A stretch of 64,000 nucleotides of DNA from CAVQCJ01 sp963849365 (GTDB taxonomy: Bacteria; Actinomycetota; Actinomycetes; Prado026), in the NCBI GenBank assembly GCA_963849365.1, contig CAWKHA010000004.1, positions 310,001 through 374,000 on the forward strand, given 5' to 3'. The translations under genes were made by a program, and so were the position numbers. Below, one piece after another: positions 25,945-34,647 of this stretch; position 1 is the first letter of the stretch; every line of letters starts with the position of its first letter. A model generated the notes under the pieces. It was not told where the DNA came from. It made no database searches and saw only the letters and a list, made by a program, of their open reading frames with translations.

Positions 25945-27186
25945 GTGCCCGGGCCCGAGCTGCGCATCGTCGAGATGGTGATGCCGTCGGGCACCTGGTA
26001 CGCCCTGCACCAACGCGGCTGGGACGACGCCGACGACGAGTCCGGGCCGTTCCTGGCCCGCGCCGGTGAGCTGTACGTGTTCGGCGGCCCCGGTGCGCTG
26101 CTGGCATGGTGCGCGGCGACCGACGATGTCGACCACGAGCTCGCCGACAGCCCGCTCTGGGCGGACGTCAGCGAGCTCACGGCCGTCGTGGCGGACGAGG
26201 ACCGCTACGACCTGACGTGGCCCGGCGTCCCGGCCGAGGGTCCGGTCCCGCTCGAGGCGGTGCCGGACCTGCACCGATGCGCCGCCCTGCTCGACGACCT
26301 CCTCGTCGCGCTCGACCTCGTGGCGGACAGCGGCGGCGAGGACGGCGACGGCCAGGCGCCCGACCCGGACCTGCACGAGCTCTGGCACGCGGACGAGCTG
26401 CTCGACCTGCTCTACGAGCCCGAGCACCTGGACGGTGCGCTCTCCGGGCACCGCCGGGGGAGGTTGGCCGACGTCCTGCGTGCGCACGCCGCCGCAGTCG
26501 TCCGCCTAGTGGAGCGCCGGCTCACGCTGCCCGAGCCGGCGACCACCGGGCGCGCACCGGTCGGGCCGGCGCCGGCCGTCGCCGAACCCTTGGATGTCGC
26601 CGTACCGCTGGAGAACGTCGCGGGCGTCGAGACCGTCTGGGTCGGGCTCGGCGCCAACGCCTTCTACACGCTGCGCGAGATCGCCTCGGGGGGTGACGCT
26701 CCGGCCTACCTCGGGTCCGGCGGGCGGCTGCTCGGTGCCCCCGAGCTCGCCGGCCTGCGGCGCTGGCTCGGTACCGCGCCGGCCCGGGACGGCTCGCACG
26801 ACCTGTCCGGAGTGCCCGGCTGGGACGCCCTCGTTGCCGACCCGGCGGCGGTCGACCTGGAGGTCTACGACGACGACGTCTTCGATCTGGCCGAGGTCCG
26901 GGACCGGATCCGTACCGACCTGGACGTCGCCGGCGCCGACGCCATGAACGACGCCTGGCTGCTGCTGGCCGATCTCGCGGACTGGGGCGGCTGGGACGAC
27001 GTGCGGGACGCGCTGGAGGCCGACCAGCCCGTCGGCTACGTCCTGTCCGCGGTGCTGCCCGAGGTGGTCACCGGCGACCCCCGAGGCGCACGGCGGCTGG
27101 CCGAGCTCGACCTGGCCGCGGTCCGGGTGGCCTGGGACACCGTCCTCGACGCCGTCGCCGCCCGGGTCGACCTCGTCGCCGAGTAG
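25945..27186 (+). CDS. Conserved hypothetical protein
   Basis: 413 residues; GTG with TAGCCT 7 nt upstream, so probably leaderless. It is soluble and acidic, with no signal peptide. The first 90 residues (GTWYALHQRGWDD, GELYVFGGPGALLAWCAA, LTWPGVP) resemble a small primase-polymerase-like or SMI1-like alpha/beta unit, but I cannot name the family. The second half has WVGLGANAFYTLRE and an Asp-rich VYDDDVFDLAEVRDRI. In position it corresponds to Rv3311 near add in M. tuberculosis, also a conserved hypothetical. Function unknown. Confidence 0.75.
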   Translation: MPGPELRIVEMVMPSGTWYALHQRGWDDADDESGPFLARAGELYVFGGPGALLAWCAATDDVDHELADSPLWADVSELTAVVADEDRYDLTWPGVPAEGPVPLEAVPDLHRCAALLDDLLVALDLVADSGGEDGDGQAPDPDLHELWHADELLDLLYEPEHLDGALSGHRRGRLADVLRAHAAAVVRLVERRLTLPEPATTGRAPVGPAPAVAEPLDVAVPLENVAGVETVWVGLGANAFYTLREIASGGDAPAYLGSGGRLLGAPELAGLRRWLGTAPARDGSHDLSGVPGWDALVADPAAVDLEVYDDDVFDLAEVRDRIRTDLDVAGADAMNDAWLLLADLADWGGWDDVRDALEADQPVGYVLSAVLPEVVTGDPRGARRLAELDLAAVRVAWDTVLDAVAARVDLVAE

Positions 27187-27214
27187 CCGGCCGCTGCCTG
27201 CGGACGGCTCGGGG

Positions 27215-28294
27215 TCAGGCGAGCGCGGCGTACCCGGGCTTGATCACGTCTTCGATGAGCGCGAGCCGCTCGTCGAACGGCACGAAGGCGGACTTCATCG
27301 CGTTGACCGCGAACCACCGCCAGTCGTCCGGGCCGTAGCCGAACGCCTCCGTCAGCAGGGCGAGCTCCCGCGACATCGAGGTGCCGCTCATCAGCCGGTT
27401 GTCCGTGTTGACCGTGACCCGGAACCGCAGCCGGGTCAGCAGCCCGATCGGGTGCTCGCCGATGGAGCCGGCGGCCCCGGTCTGCAGGTTGGACGAGGGG
27501 CACATCTCCAGCGGGATCCGCTTGTCCCGCACGTAGGCGGCCAGCCGCCCGAGCCGGGCCGCGCCGCCGGCGGCCACGGTCACGTCGTCGATGATCCGCA
27601 CGCCGTGCCCCAGCCGGTCGGCGCCGCACCACTGCAGTGCCTCCCAGATCGACGGCAGCCCGAACGCCTCGCCGGCGTGGATCGTGAAGTGCGCGTTCTC
27701 CCGGCGCAGGTACTCGAAGGCGTCCAGGTGCCGGGTGGGCGGGAAGCCCGCCTCGGCGCCGGCGATGTCGAAGCCGACCACCCCGTCGTCGCGGTAGCGG
27801 ACGACCAGGTCGGCGATCTCCAGCGACCGGGCCTTGTGCCGCATGGCGGTCAGCAGCACCCCGACCGTGATCGGGTGGCCGGCCTCGCCGGCGAGCCGAC
27901 GGCCCTCCCGGAACCCGGCGAGCACCGCCTCGACCGTCTCCGGCAGCCCGAGGCCCTGCTGCACGTGCAGCTCGGGCGCGAACCGGACCTCGGCGTAGAC
28001 CACGCCGTCGGCGGCCAGGTCCTGGGCGCACTCGGACGCCACCCGCTGCAGCGCGGCCTGGGTCTGCATCACCCCGACCGTGTGCTCGAACGTGGCCAGG
28101 TAGTCCTCCAGGGACCCCGACGAGCAGGTCGTGACGAACCATGGCCCCAGCTCGGCCGGGTCGGTGGTCGGCAGCCGGTCGTACCCGGCCTCGGCCGCCA
28201 GGTCGACCACGGTCGCGGGCCGCAGGCCGCCGTCGAGATGATCGTGCAGCAGCACCTTGGGGACCCGCCTGAGCAGGTCGGCTACGTCGCTCAC
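27215..28294 (-). CDS. add: Adenosine deaminase
   Basis: 359 residues. Zinc ligands and catalytic residues are all present: [11 protein letters not shown] (His-x-His), HAGEAFG (His/Glu), RLGHGVRI (catalytic His) and [11 protein letters not shown] (Asp pair). It deaminates adenosine and deoxyadenosine to inosine forms, which punA can then cleave. GTG start with TAGCCT 7 nt upstream (28302-28307) and no ribosome site: leaderless. Divergent from the small hypothetical at 28361. Confidence 0.94.
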   Translation of the reverse strand: MSDVADLLRRVPKVLLHDHLDGGLRPATVVDLAAEAGYDRLPTTDPAELGPWFVTTCSSGSLEDYLATFEHTVGVMQTQAALQRVASECAQDLAADGVVYAEVRFAPELHVQQGLGLPETVEAVLAGFREGRRLAGEAGHPITVGVLLTAMRHKARSLEIADLVVRYRDDGVVGFDIAGAEAGFPPTRHLDAFEYLRRENAHFTIHAGEAFGLPSIWEALQWCGADRLGHGVRIIDDVTVAAGGAARLGRLAAYVRDKRIPLEMCPSSNLQTGAAGSIGEHPIGLLTRLRFRVTVNTDNRLMSGTSMSRELALLTEAFGYGPDDWRWFAVNAMKSAFVPFDERLALIEDVIKPGYAALA

Positions 28295-28360
28295 GCGGTG
28301 GAGGCTAGCGGTACCGCGAACGGGCTAAACCCGGGCCCGGCGGCGACCGATGAAAGCCCC

Positions 28361-28795
28361 ATGCGACCCGCCCCAGGTGATGACACCAGGATCATCCGGC
28401 CCGCGGCCGTGCTGGACCAGCGCACGGCCTCCCGTGTCCTGTCCGAGCTCGAGCGCCTGGACGTCGCCCGCGGGGGGATCTGGAACGCGACCTCGTCCCT
28501 CTGGCAGCGCTACGACCAGCCGTGGGACGGCCTGGGCGGAGCCCGCGGGGCGGCCCAGCTGATCGGCTCGATCGCCGTCATGTACGACGCGCCGAACCGC
28601 CACCAGATCACGATCTACAAGGTCACGGTCTCCGCGTACGGGCTGAGCCTGGGCTGGAGCGTGGAGTCGCTGTGCGACGACGCGCTGTCCTGGGTGGGGC
28701 TGTCGCTGGACAGCTGCCCGCGGGCCGAGCTGGCGTCGCCGCCCACGAACGACCCGTTCAAGCGCGCCGCGGCCGCCACCAACCTCAACGCCTGA
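28361..28795 (+). CDS. Conserved hypothetical protein
   Basis: 144 residues from ATG 28361. There is no signal peptide, membrane segment or recognised domain. The regions LDVARGGIWNATSSLWQRYD, APNRHQITIYKVTVSAYG and GWSVESLCDDALSWVGLSL look well folded, with amphipathic helices then beta strands. It sits between add and deoA and converges on deoA. Nothing indicates its function. Confidence 0.65.
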   Translation: MRPAPGDDTRIIRPAAVLDQRTASRVLSELERLDVARGGIWNATSSLWQRYDQPWDGLGGARGAAQLIGSIAVMYDAPNRHQITIYKVTVSAYGLSLGWSVESLCDDALSWVGLSLDSCPRAELASPPTNDPFKRAAAATNLNA

Positions 28796-28873
28796 CCCTC
28801 CCCGGCCGCGCCGCTCCCCGACGCTGCGACCTGGTGGACGGGACCGGGATGCCGGGTGGGCGCGGCGACCGGC

Positions 28874-30190
28874 TCAGGCGCCGGCGCCCCCGGAGTCGGT
28901 CCCGGAGTCGATGCGGTCGATGACCAGCGGCAGCGGCGGCGGGCCGTCGCCGTCGACGCTGTACGCCCCGGCCAGCGCCTCCAGCGCGCGCTCGAACCGT
29001 TCCGGCTCGTCCGCGTGCAACGTCAGCAGCGGCGCTCCCGCGACCACCCGCTCGCCGGGCTTGGCGTGCATGACGACGCCCGCCCCGGCCGACACCGGGT
29101 CCTCCTTGCGGGCCCGGCCGGCGCCCAGCCGCCAGGCCGCGACGCCCACCCCGTACGCGTCCAGGCGGGTCAGCACCCCGGACGACGGGGCCGGCACGAC
29201 CGCGGTCTCGCGCGCGGTGGGCAGCGCCGCCCACGGGTCCCCGCCCTGGGCCGCGATCATGCGCCGCCACGTGTCCATCGCCGAGCCGTCGGACAGCCGC
29301 CGGGCCGGGTCCTGCCCGGTGACCCCGGCGGCGGTGAGCATCTCCTCGGCCAGCCGGACCGTGAGGGTCACGACGTCCGCGGGCCCGCCGCCGGCGAGCA
29401 CCTCGACCGACTCTGCGACCTCCAGCGCGTTGCCGGCGGTCAGCCCGAGCGGGGTGTCCATGGCGGTCAGCAGCGCCACGGTGCGCACGCCGGCTGCGGT
29501 GCCGAGCCCGACCATCGTGCTGGCCAGCTCGCGGGCCCGGTCGACGTCCTTCATGAAGGCGCCGGAGCCGACTTTGACGTCCAGGACCAGCGACCCGGTC
29601 CCCTCGGCGATCTTCTTGCTCATGATCGAGCTCGCGATGAGCGGGATCGCCTCCACGGTGCCGGTGACGTCGCGCAGCGCGTACAGCTTGCGGTCGGCGG
29701 GCGCCAGCCCGTCCCCGGCCGCGCAGATGACGGCTCCGACGTCGCGCAGGACGGCGAACATCTCCGCGTTGCTCAGCCGGGCCCGCCAGCCCGGGATCGA
29801 CTCCAGCTTGTCCAGCGTCCCGCCGGTGTGCCCCAGGCCGCGCCCGGACAGCTGCGGCACGGCGACCCCGCAGGCCGCGACCAGGGGCGCCAGCGGCAGC
29901 GTGATCTTGTCGCCGACACCGCCGGTCGAGTGCTTGTCGGCGGTCGGGCGGCCGAGCCCGGAGAAGTCCATCCGCTCGCCGCTGGCGATCATCGCGGCGG
30001 TCCAGCGGGCGATCTCGCGCGCGGTCATGCCGTTGAGCAGCACCGCCATCGCCAGCGCCGACATCTGCTCGTCGGCCACCGCGCCGCGCGTGTACGCGTC
30101 GACGACCCAGTCGATCTGCGCGTCGGTCAGCTCGCCCCGGTCCCGCTTGGCGATGATGACGTCGACGGCCGCGAAGGGCTCCGCGCTCAC
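28874..30190 (-). CDS. deoA: Thymidine (pyrimidine-nucleoside) phosphorylase
   Basis: 438 residues. The alpha domain, then the phosphate-binding KHSTGGVGDK, LSGRGLGHTGGTLDKLE, and SKKIAEGTGSLVLDVKVG are the family hallmarks; the C-terminal PYNP domain has MHAKPGERV. It converts thymidine or deoxyuridine plus phosphate to base and 2-deoxyribose-1-phosphate. GTG overlaps the cdd stop by 4 bp, making it the last gene of the nucleoside transport operon. It acts after cytidine deaminase in the same pathway. Confidence 0.94.
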   Translation of the reverse strand: MSAEPFAAVDVIIAKRDRGELTDAQIDWVVDAYTRGAVADEQMSALAMAVLLNGMTAREIARWTAAMIASGERMDFSGLGRPTADKHSTGGVGDKITLPLAPLVAACGVAVPQLSGRGLGHTGGTLDKLESIPGWRARLSNAEMFAVLRDVGAVICAAGDGLAPADRKLYALRDVTGTVEAIPLIASSIMSKKIAEGTGSLVLDVKVGSGAFMKDVDRARELASTMVGLGTAAGVRTVALLTAMDTPLGLTAGNALEVAESVEVLAGGGPADVVTLTVRLAEEMLTAAGVTGQDPARRLSDGSAMDTWRRMIAAQGGDPWAALPTARETAVVPAPSSGVLTRLDAYGVGVAAWRLGAGRARKEDPVSAGAGVVMHAKPGERVVAGAPLLTLHADEPERFERALEALAGAYSVDGDGPPPLPLVIDRIDSGTDSGGAGA

Positions 30191-30603
30191 GCCCTCGTCT
30201 CCAGGTCCTCCGGCCCGAACGCGTCCGGCAGCACCTCGCTCATGCGCCGCACGCCGGACACCGTCTGCAGCAGCATCGGCGCACCGCCGTTCTCCCAGAG
30301 CAGCTGGCGGCAGCGGCCGCACGGCATCAGCACCGCGCCGTGGGCGTCGACGCACACCACCGCCACCAGCCGTCCGCCGCCGGACGCGTGCAGGGCCGAC
30401 ACCATCCCGCACTCGGCGCACAGCCCGAGCCCGTACGACGCGTTCTCCACGTTGCAGCCGACCACCACCCGGCCGTCGTCGACCAGGCCCGCCACGCCGA
30501 CCTTGAACTTCGAGTAGGGCGCGTACGCCCGCTCCATCACTTCGACAGCCGCCGCGTGCAGCGCCGACCAGTCGACGGCGCCGGCGTCAGCGGGACCGCT
30601 CAT
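30187..30603 (-). CDS. cdd: Cytidine deaminase
   Basis: 138 residues, the small tetrameric class. Zinc site: NASYGLGLCAECG (Cys-Ala-Glu) and MPCGRCRQLL (Cys-x-x-Cys). It converts cytidine or deoxycytidine to uridine forms. ATG overlaps the permease stop by 4 bp, and its own stop overlaps deoA, so uptake, deamination and phosphorolysis are encoded as one operon. Confidence 0.94.
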   Translation of the reverse strand: MSGPADAGAVDWSALHAAAVEVMERAYAPYSKFKVGVAGLVDDGRVVVGCNVENASYGLGLCAECGMVSALHASGGGRLVAVVCVDAHGAVLMPCGRCRQLLWENGGAPMLLQTVSGVRRMSEVLPDAFGPEDLETRA

Positions 30604-31856
30604 CGTCCCTCCCCGCGCCGGTACGGGATCCCGTCGGCGGCGGGTGGTCGTAGTCGTTGCGACGCCAGCGACAGCACCAGCAGCGTCGTGATGTACGGAG
30701 TCATGTACGTCACCTGCGGCGGCAGCGAGTCGGTCGTTAGGTACCACACCAGGACCAGGATCGCGAAGGCGGCGCCGGCGACCCCCGGCACGATCTTGCG
30801 CCGGTAGAACGACCAGCCGGCGAACACCGCCAGCCCGAACGCGAACAGCAGCAGCAGGGCGTGCACCGCGCTGTCGCTGCGCAGCTGCAGCGCGTCGGTG
30901 TAGCCGAACAGGCCGGCGCCGGCCGCGAGCCCACCCGGGCGCCAGTTGCCGAAGATCATGGCGGCGAGGCCGATGAACCCGCGGCCGGACGTCTGCCCGT
31001 CGCGGTAGATCGAGGAGATGACTGCGAGGTAGGCGCCGCCGAAGCCGGCCAGCGCGCCGGAGACGATGACAGCGATGTACTTGTACTTGTAGACGTTCAC
31101 GCCGAGGGTCTCGGCCGCGTACGGGGCCTCGCCGCACGACCTCAGCCGCAGCCCGAAGGCGGTCCGCCAGAGCAGGAACGCCGTCAGCGGCAGCAGCAGG
31201 ACGGCGATGATGGTGAAGTACGAGATCTGGTACGTGACGGCGCGCACGACGCCGGCCAGGTCCGACACCACGAACCAGTTGTGGCTCTGCACGGTCTGCA
31301 TCGCCTCCGGCAGCCACGGGACGCTGACCGTCGGCGGGCTCGGGATCTGCGGCGACTGGGTCACCTGTTTGGGGAACGCGAGCGCGGACAGGTACTGCGC
31401 GGCACCGAGCCCGAGCAGGTTGATGGCGACACCGGAGATGATCTGGTCGACGCCGAACGTCACGGTCGCGATCGCGTGCAGGACACCGCCGAGGGCGCCC
31501 AGCAGGATCCCGAAGCCGACCCCGGCCCAGACGCCCCACTTCGGACCCGCGAACCCCGCTCCCCAGGTGCCGAGGATCATCATGCCCTCGAGCCCGATGT
31601 TCACGACGCCGGAGCGCTCGGACCACAGGCCGCCCAGTCCGGCCAGCCCGATCGGGATCGCGGCGATGACTGCGGCGCCGAACGTGCCGCTCGTGCTCAG
31701 CTCGTGCTGGCCGGTGACCTGGCGCACCAGCGCCACGACGAACAGCAGGCCGATGGACAGGTAGGCGAGGCGTAGGCCCTTGAACGCACCACGGCGCTGC
31801 TGCAGCATCACCGTGCCGAGCACCTGGTCGGGGCGCGGGAACCGGTGCTCGCTCAT
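30600..31856 (-). CDS. ABC nucleoside transporter permease 2
   Basis: 418 residues with about ten membrane segments. The IGLAGLGGLWSERSGVVNIGLEGMMILG motif and the later YKYIAVIVSGALAGFGGAYL are typical of the second (NupQ/YufQ-like) permease of BMP-dependent nucleoside transporters, BPD_transp_2 family. ATG overlaps the upstream permease stop by 4 bp. An N-terminal extension of about 50 residues precedes the conserved core. Confidence 0.9.
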   Translation of the reverse strand: MSEHRFPRPDQVLGTVMLQQRRGAFKGLRLAYLSIGLLFVVALVRQVTGQHELSTSGTFGAAVIAAIPIGLAGLGGLWSERSGVVNIGLEGMMILGTWGAGFAGPKWGVWAGVGFGILLGALGGVLHAIATVTFGVDQIISGVAINLLGLGAAQYLSALAFPKQVTQSPQIPSPPTVSVPWLPEAMQTVQSHNWFVVSDLAGVVRAVTYQISYFTIIAVLLLPLTAFLLWRTAFGLRLRSCGEAPYAAETLGVNVYKYKYIAVIVSGALAGFGGAYLAVISSIYRDGQTSGRGFIGLAAMIFGNWRPGGLAAGAGLFGYTDALQLRSDSAVHALLLLFAFGLAVFAGWSFYRRKIVPGVAGAAFAILVLVWYLTTDSLPPQVTYMTPYITTLLVLSLASQRLRPPAADGIPYRRGEGR

Positions 31857-32974
31857 GCGGGTGCCGCACCGGTGAGTGCGGGCTCGGTGGTACCGAGCTG
31901 GCGGCCGACGTCGCGTTGCTGCTGAACCAGCCTGTAGCGGCGCACCAGCTCGTAGGCGATGACGACTGAGAGCACCGCGATGCCCTGCATGATCGTCACG
32001 ATGTCCTTCGAGATGCCGTTGAAGTCCAGGATCAGCCGCGAGGTGTCCAGGAACGCCCACAGCAGCGCGCCCGCAGCCATGCCGACCGCGTTGTTGCGGC
32101 CGAGCAGCGCGATCGAGATGCCGGTGAACCCCAGCCCGGTCGGGAAGTCCGTGCCGTAGGAGTGCACCTCCCCGAGCAGCTGAGGCATGCCGACCAGCCC
32201 GGCGACAGCGCCGGAGATGATCATGCTGACGACGATCATGCGCTTGACGTTCACCCCGCTGGCCACGGCGGCCGGCTCGGAGCGACCGGTCGCGCGCAGG
32301 TCGTAGCCGAACCGGGTGCGCGACAGCAGGAACCAGTAGCCCGCGCCGACGACCACGGCCAGGAAGAACAGCCCCTCGATCTTGCCGTTCGCGTCGCCGA
32401 ACAGCGCGAAGCCCGGGACCTGGCCGTTGGGCGGGATCGGGCGCGTGCCGATGTTGTTGCTGCCCGCCACCGGCACGGCCAGCCGGCCCGGCGTGAGCAG
32501 GTACGCGATCACGCCGGTGGCGATGTAGTTCAGCATGATCGTCGAGATGACCTCGCTGACGCCGCGACGAGCCTTGAGCAGACCGGCGATCGCCGCCCAC
32601 GCGGCACCGGCGATCATCGCGACCAGCAGGATCATCGCGACGTCGAGGATCCCGGGCAGGTGCAGCACACCGCCCAGCGCCGCGGCCAGCAGGGCCGCGA
32701 TGCGGTACTGGCCGTCGACCCCGATGTTGAACAGGTTCATCCGGAAGCCGATGGCAGCGGCGACCGCCGCGAGGTAGTAGGTGATCGACAGGTTGACGGT
32801 GTTGACCAGGCTCGACTCCGTCGTCCCGTAGTCCCACATCGACCGGAACGCAGGCAGTGGCGCGTGCCCGCTGATCAGCAGGATCACCGAGGTGACGGCG
32901 AGGGCGAACAGCATCGCGAGGACCGGCGCAGCGAGCGTGTACACGGCCCGGCGCAGCCATCCGGTCGTCTTCAT
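31853..32974 (-). CDS. ABC nucleoside transporter permease 1
   Basis: 373 residues, multi-spanning. The conserved AAIGFRMNLFNIGVDGQYRIAA and VSEVISTIMLNYIATGVIAYLL are the signature of NupP/YufP-type permeases. A large external loop lies at about 165-205, then GVNVKRMIVVSMIISGAVAGLVGMPQLLG. ATG overlaps the ATPase stop by 4 bp. It forms a heterodimeric channel with the next gene product. Confidence 0.9.
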   Translation of the reverse strand: MKTTGWLRRAVYTLAAPVLAMLFALAVTSVILLISGHAPLPAFRSMWDYGTTESSLVNTVNLSITYYLAAVAAAIGFRMNLFNIGVDGQYRIAALLAAALGGVLHLPGILDVAMILLVAMIAGAAWAAIAGLLKARRGVSEVISTIMLNYIATGVIAYLLTPGRLAVPVAGSNNIGTRPIPPNGQVPGFALFGDANGKIEGLFFLAVVVGAGYWFLLSRTRFGYDLRATGRSEPAAVASGVNVKRMIVVSMIISGAVAGLVGMPQLLGEVHSYGTDFPTGLGFTGISIALLGRNNAVGMAAGALLWAFLDTSRLILDFNGISKDIVTIMQGIAVLSVVIAYELVRRYRLVQQQRDVGRQLGTTEPALTGAAPA

Positions 32975-34536
32975 GCCGCCTCCCCCGCACCGGCGCCGGT
33001 CATCGCCGAGCCGAGCTCCTCGGGGGTGACCGTGGCCGGGTCGGCCGAGGCGACCAGCGCGCCGCGCAGCAGCACCTGCAGCGTGTCGGACAGACCGATC
33101 AGCTCGTCCAGGTCGGCGGAGATCAGCAGCACCGCGAGCCCTTGGGCCCGGGCCTGGCGCAGCAGGTCCCAGATCGCCGCCTGGGCCCCGACGTCCACGC
33201 CGCGGGTCGGGTGCGCGGCGATCAGCAGCCTCGGCGTGCCGCTCATCTCGCGCCCGACGATCAGCTTCTGCTGGTTCCCGCCGGACAGCGACGAAGCCAC
33301 CACGTCGATGCCGGGCGTGCGGACGTCGTAGTCGTCGACGATACGTTGCGTGTCCGCCTTCGCGCCCTTGATGTCGATGAGCGGGCCGCGGGCGTTGGGC
33401 GGCTGGGTCTGGTGCCCGAGCATGCGGTTCTCCCACAGCGGCGCCTCGAGCAGCAACCCGTGCCTGCTGCGGTCCTCAGGGATGTAGCCGATCCCGGCCT
33501 CGCGGCGCCGCCGGGTCCCCCACGAGGTGATCTCGCCACCCTCGAAGACGATCCGGCCGGACGTCGCGGTCCGGATGCCCATGATCGTCTCGACCAGCTC
33601 CGCCTGGCCGTTGCCCTCGACGCCGGCGATCCCGAGCACCTCGCCCTTGTGGATAGTGAACGAGATGTCGTGCAGCAGGTCGCGCCCTTCCTCGGCCAGC
33701 GTCAGGCCTTCCAGGGTCAGCACGGGGACGTCCGTGACGGTGGACTCCGCCGTCTGCGGCGAAGGCAGCTCGCTGCCGACCATCAGCTCGGCCAGCCTCC
33801 GCGCGGTCACCTCCGACGGCAGCACGGTGGCAACGGTCGTGCCGGCGCGAACGACGGTGATCTCGTCGGCGACCGAGAGCACCTCGTCGAGCTTGTGGCT
33901 GATGAAGATGACGGTGAGGCCTCGTGCCTTCAGCTCGCGCAGGGCGGCGAACAGCTCGTCGACCTCCTGCGGCACCAGCACCGAGGTGGGCTCGTCGAGG
34001 ATCAGGATGTGGGCGCCGCGGTAGAGCACCTTGAGGATCTCCACCCGCTGGCGGTCACCCACCCCGAGCTCCGCCACGAGGTCGTCCGGCTCGACCGGCA
34101 GGCCGTACTGGGCGCCGAGCTCGCGGATGCGCGCACGCGCGGTCGCGACGTCGAGCCGGCCGCCCTTGGTCGGCTCCTGGCCGAGCACGACGTTCTCCAG
34201 CACGGTGAGGTTGTCCGCGAGCTGGAAGTGCTGGTGCACCATGCCCACGCCGTGGGCGATCGCGTCCGCCGGGGAGTGCATGACGACCGCCTCGCCGTCG
34301 ATGGTGATGGTCCCCTCGTCCGGCTTGTGCATGCCGTACAGGGTCTTCATGAGAGTCGACTTGCCGGCGCCGTTCTCCCCGACGATCGCGTGCACGGTGC
34401 CGCGCCGGACGACGATGTCGATCTCGTAGTTGGCGACGACGCCCGGGAAGCGCTTGGTGATGCCGCGCAGCTCCACCGCCGGGGCGGCAACGTCCGCCGC
34501 CGCGGGACCCGCTGCCGTGGCCGGACCCTCTGCCAT
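32971..34536 (-). CDS. ABC nucleoside transporter ATPase (tandem domains)
   Basis: 521 residues with two nucleotide-binding domains. Domain 1 has Walker A GENGAGKST, a divergent signature ELGVGDRQRVEI, and Walker B ILILDEPTSVL. Domain 2 has a degenerate Walker A (GVEGNGQAE, no GKS/T) but an intact signature LSGGNQQKLIVGRE. This asymmetry is normal for sugar/nucleoside importers with fused ATPases. Consistent with energising uptake by the two permeases and the BMP lipoprotein. A strong hairpin separates it from the lipoprotein gene. Confidence 0.92.
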   Translation of the reverse strand: MAEGPATAAGPAAADVAAPAVELRGITKRFPGVVANYEIDIVVRRGTVHAIVGENGAGKSTLMKTLYGMHKPDEGTITIDGEAVVMHSPADAIAHGVGMVHQHFQLADNLTVLENVVLGQEPTKGGRLDVATARARIRELGAQYGLPVEPDDLVAELGVGDRQRVEILKVLYRGAHILILDEPTSVLVPQEVDELFAALRELKARGLTVIFISHKLDEVLSVADEITVVRAGTTVATVLPSEVTARRLAELMVGSELPSPQTAESTVTDVPVLTLEGLTLAEEGRDLLHDISFTIHKGEVLGIAGVEGNGQAELVETIMGIRTATSGRIVFEGGEITSWGTRRRREAGIGYIPEDRSRHGLLLEAPLWENRMLGHQTQPPNARGPLIDIKGAKADTQRIVDDYDVRTPGIDVVASSLSGGNQQKLIVGREMSGTPRLLIAAHPTRGVDVGAQAAIWDLLRQARAQGLAVLLISADLDELIGLSDTLQVLLRGALVASADPATVTPEELGSAMTGAGAGEAA

Positions 34537-34588
34537 GCGCTGACCACCCTCCGCCGCTGCGTCGACGGGCTCGCCCGAGCCCCGGAAT

Positions 34589-34626
34589 GGCTCCGGCCCG
34601 GACGCTATCGCGTCCGGGCCGGAGCC
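34589..34626. terminator. Intra-operon hairpin between lipoprotein and ATPase genes
   Basis: Perfect 17-bp stem (34589-34605 with 34610-34626) around TATC, located 21 bp after the lipoprotein stop and upstream of the ATPase start. It probably lowers read-through or stabilises the upstream mRNA so that the binding protein is made in excess, as is common in ABC operons (inference). Confidence 0.75.
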
Positions 34627-34647
34627 ACGGGTAGTACTACCGGAGAA

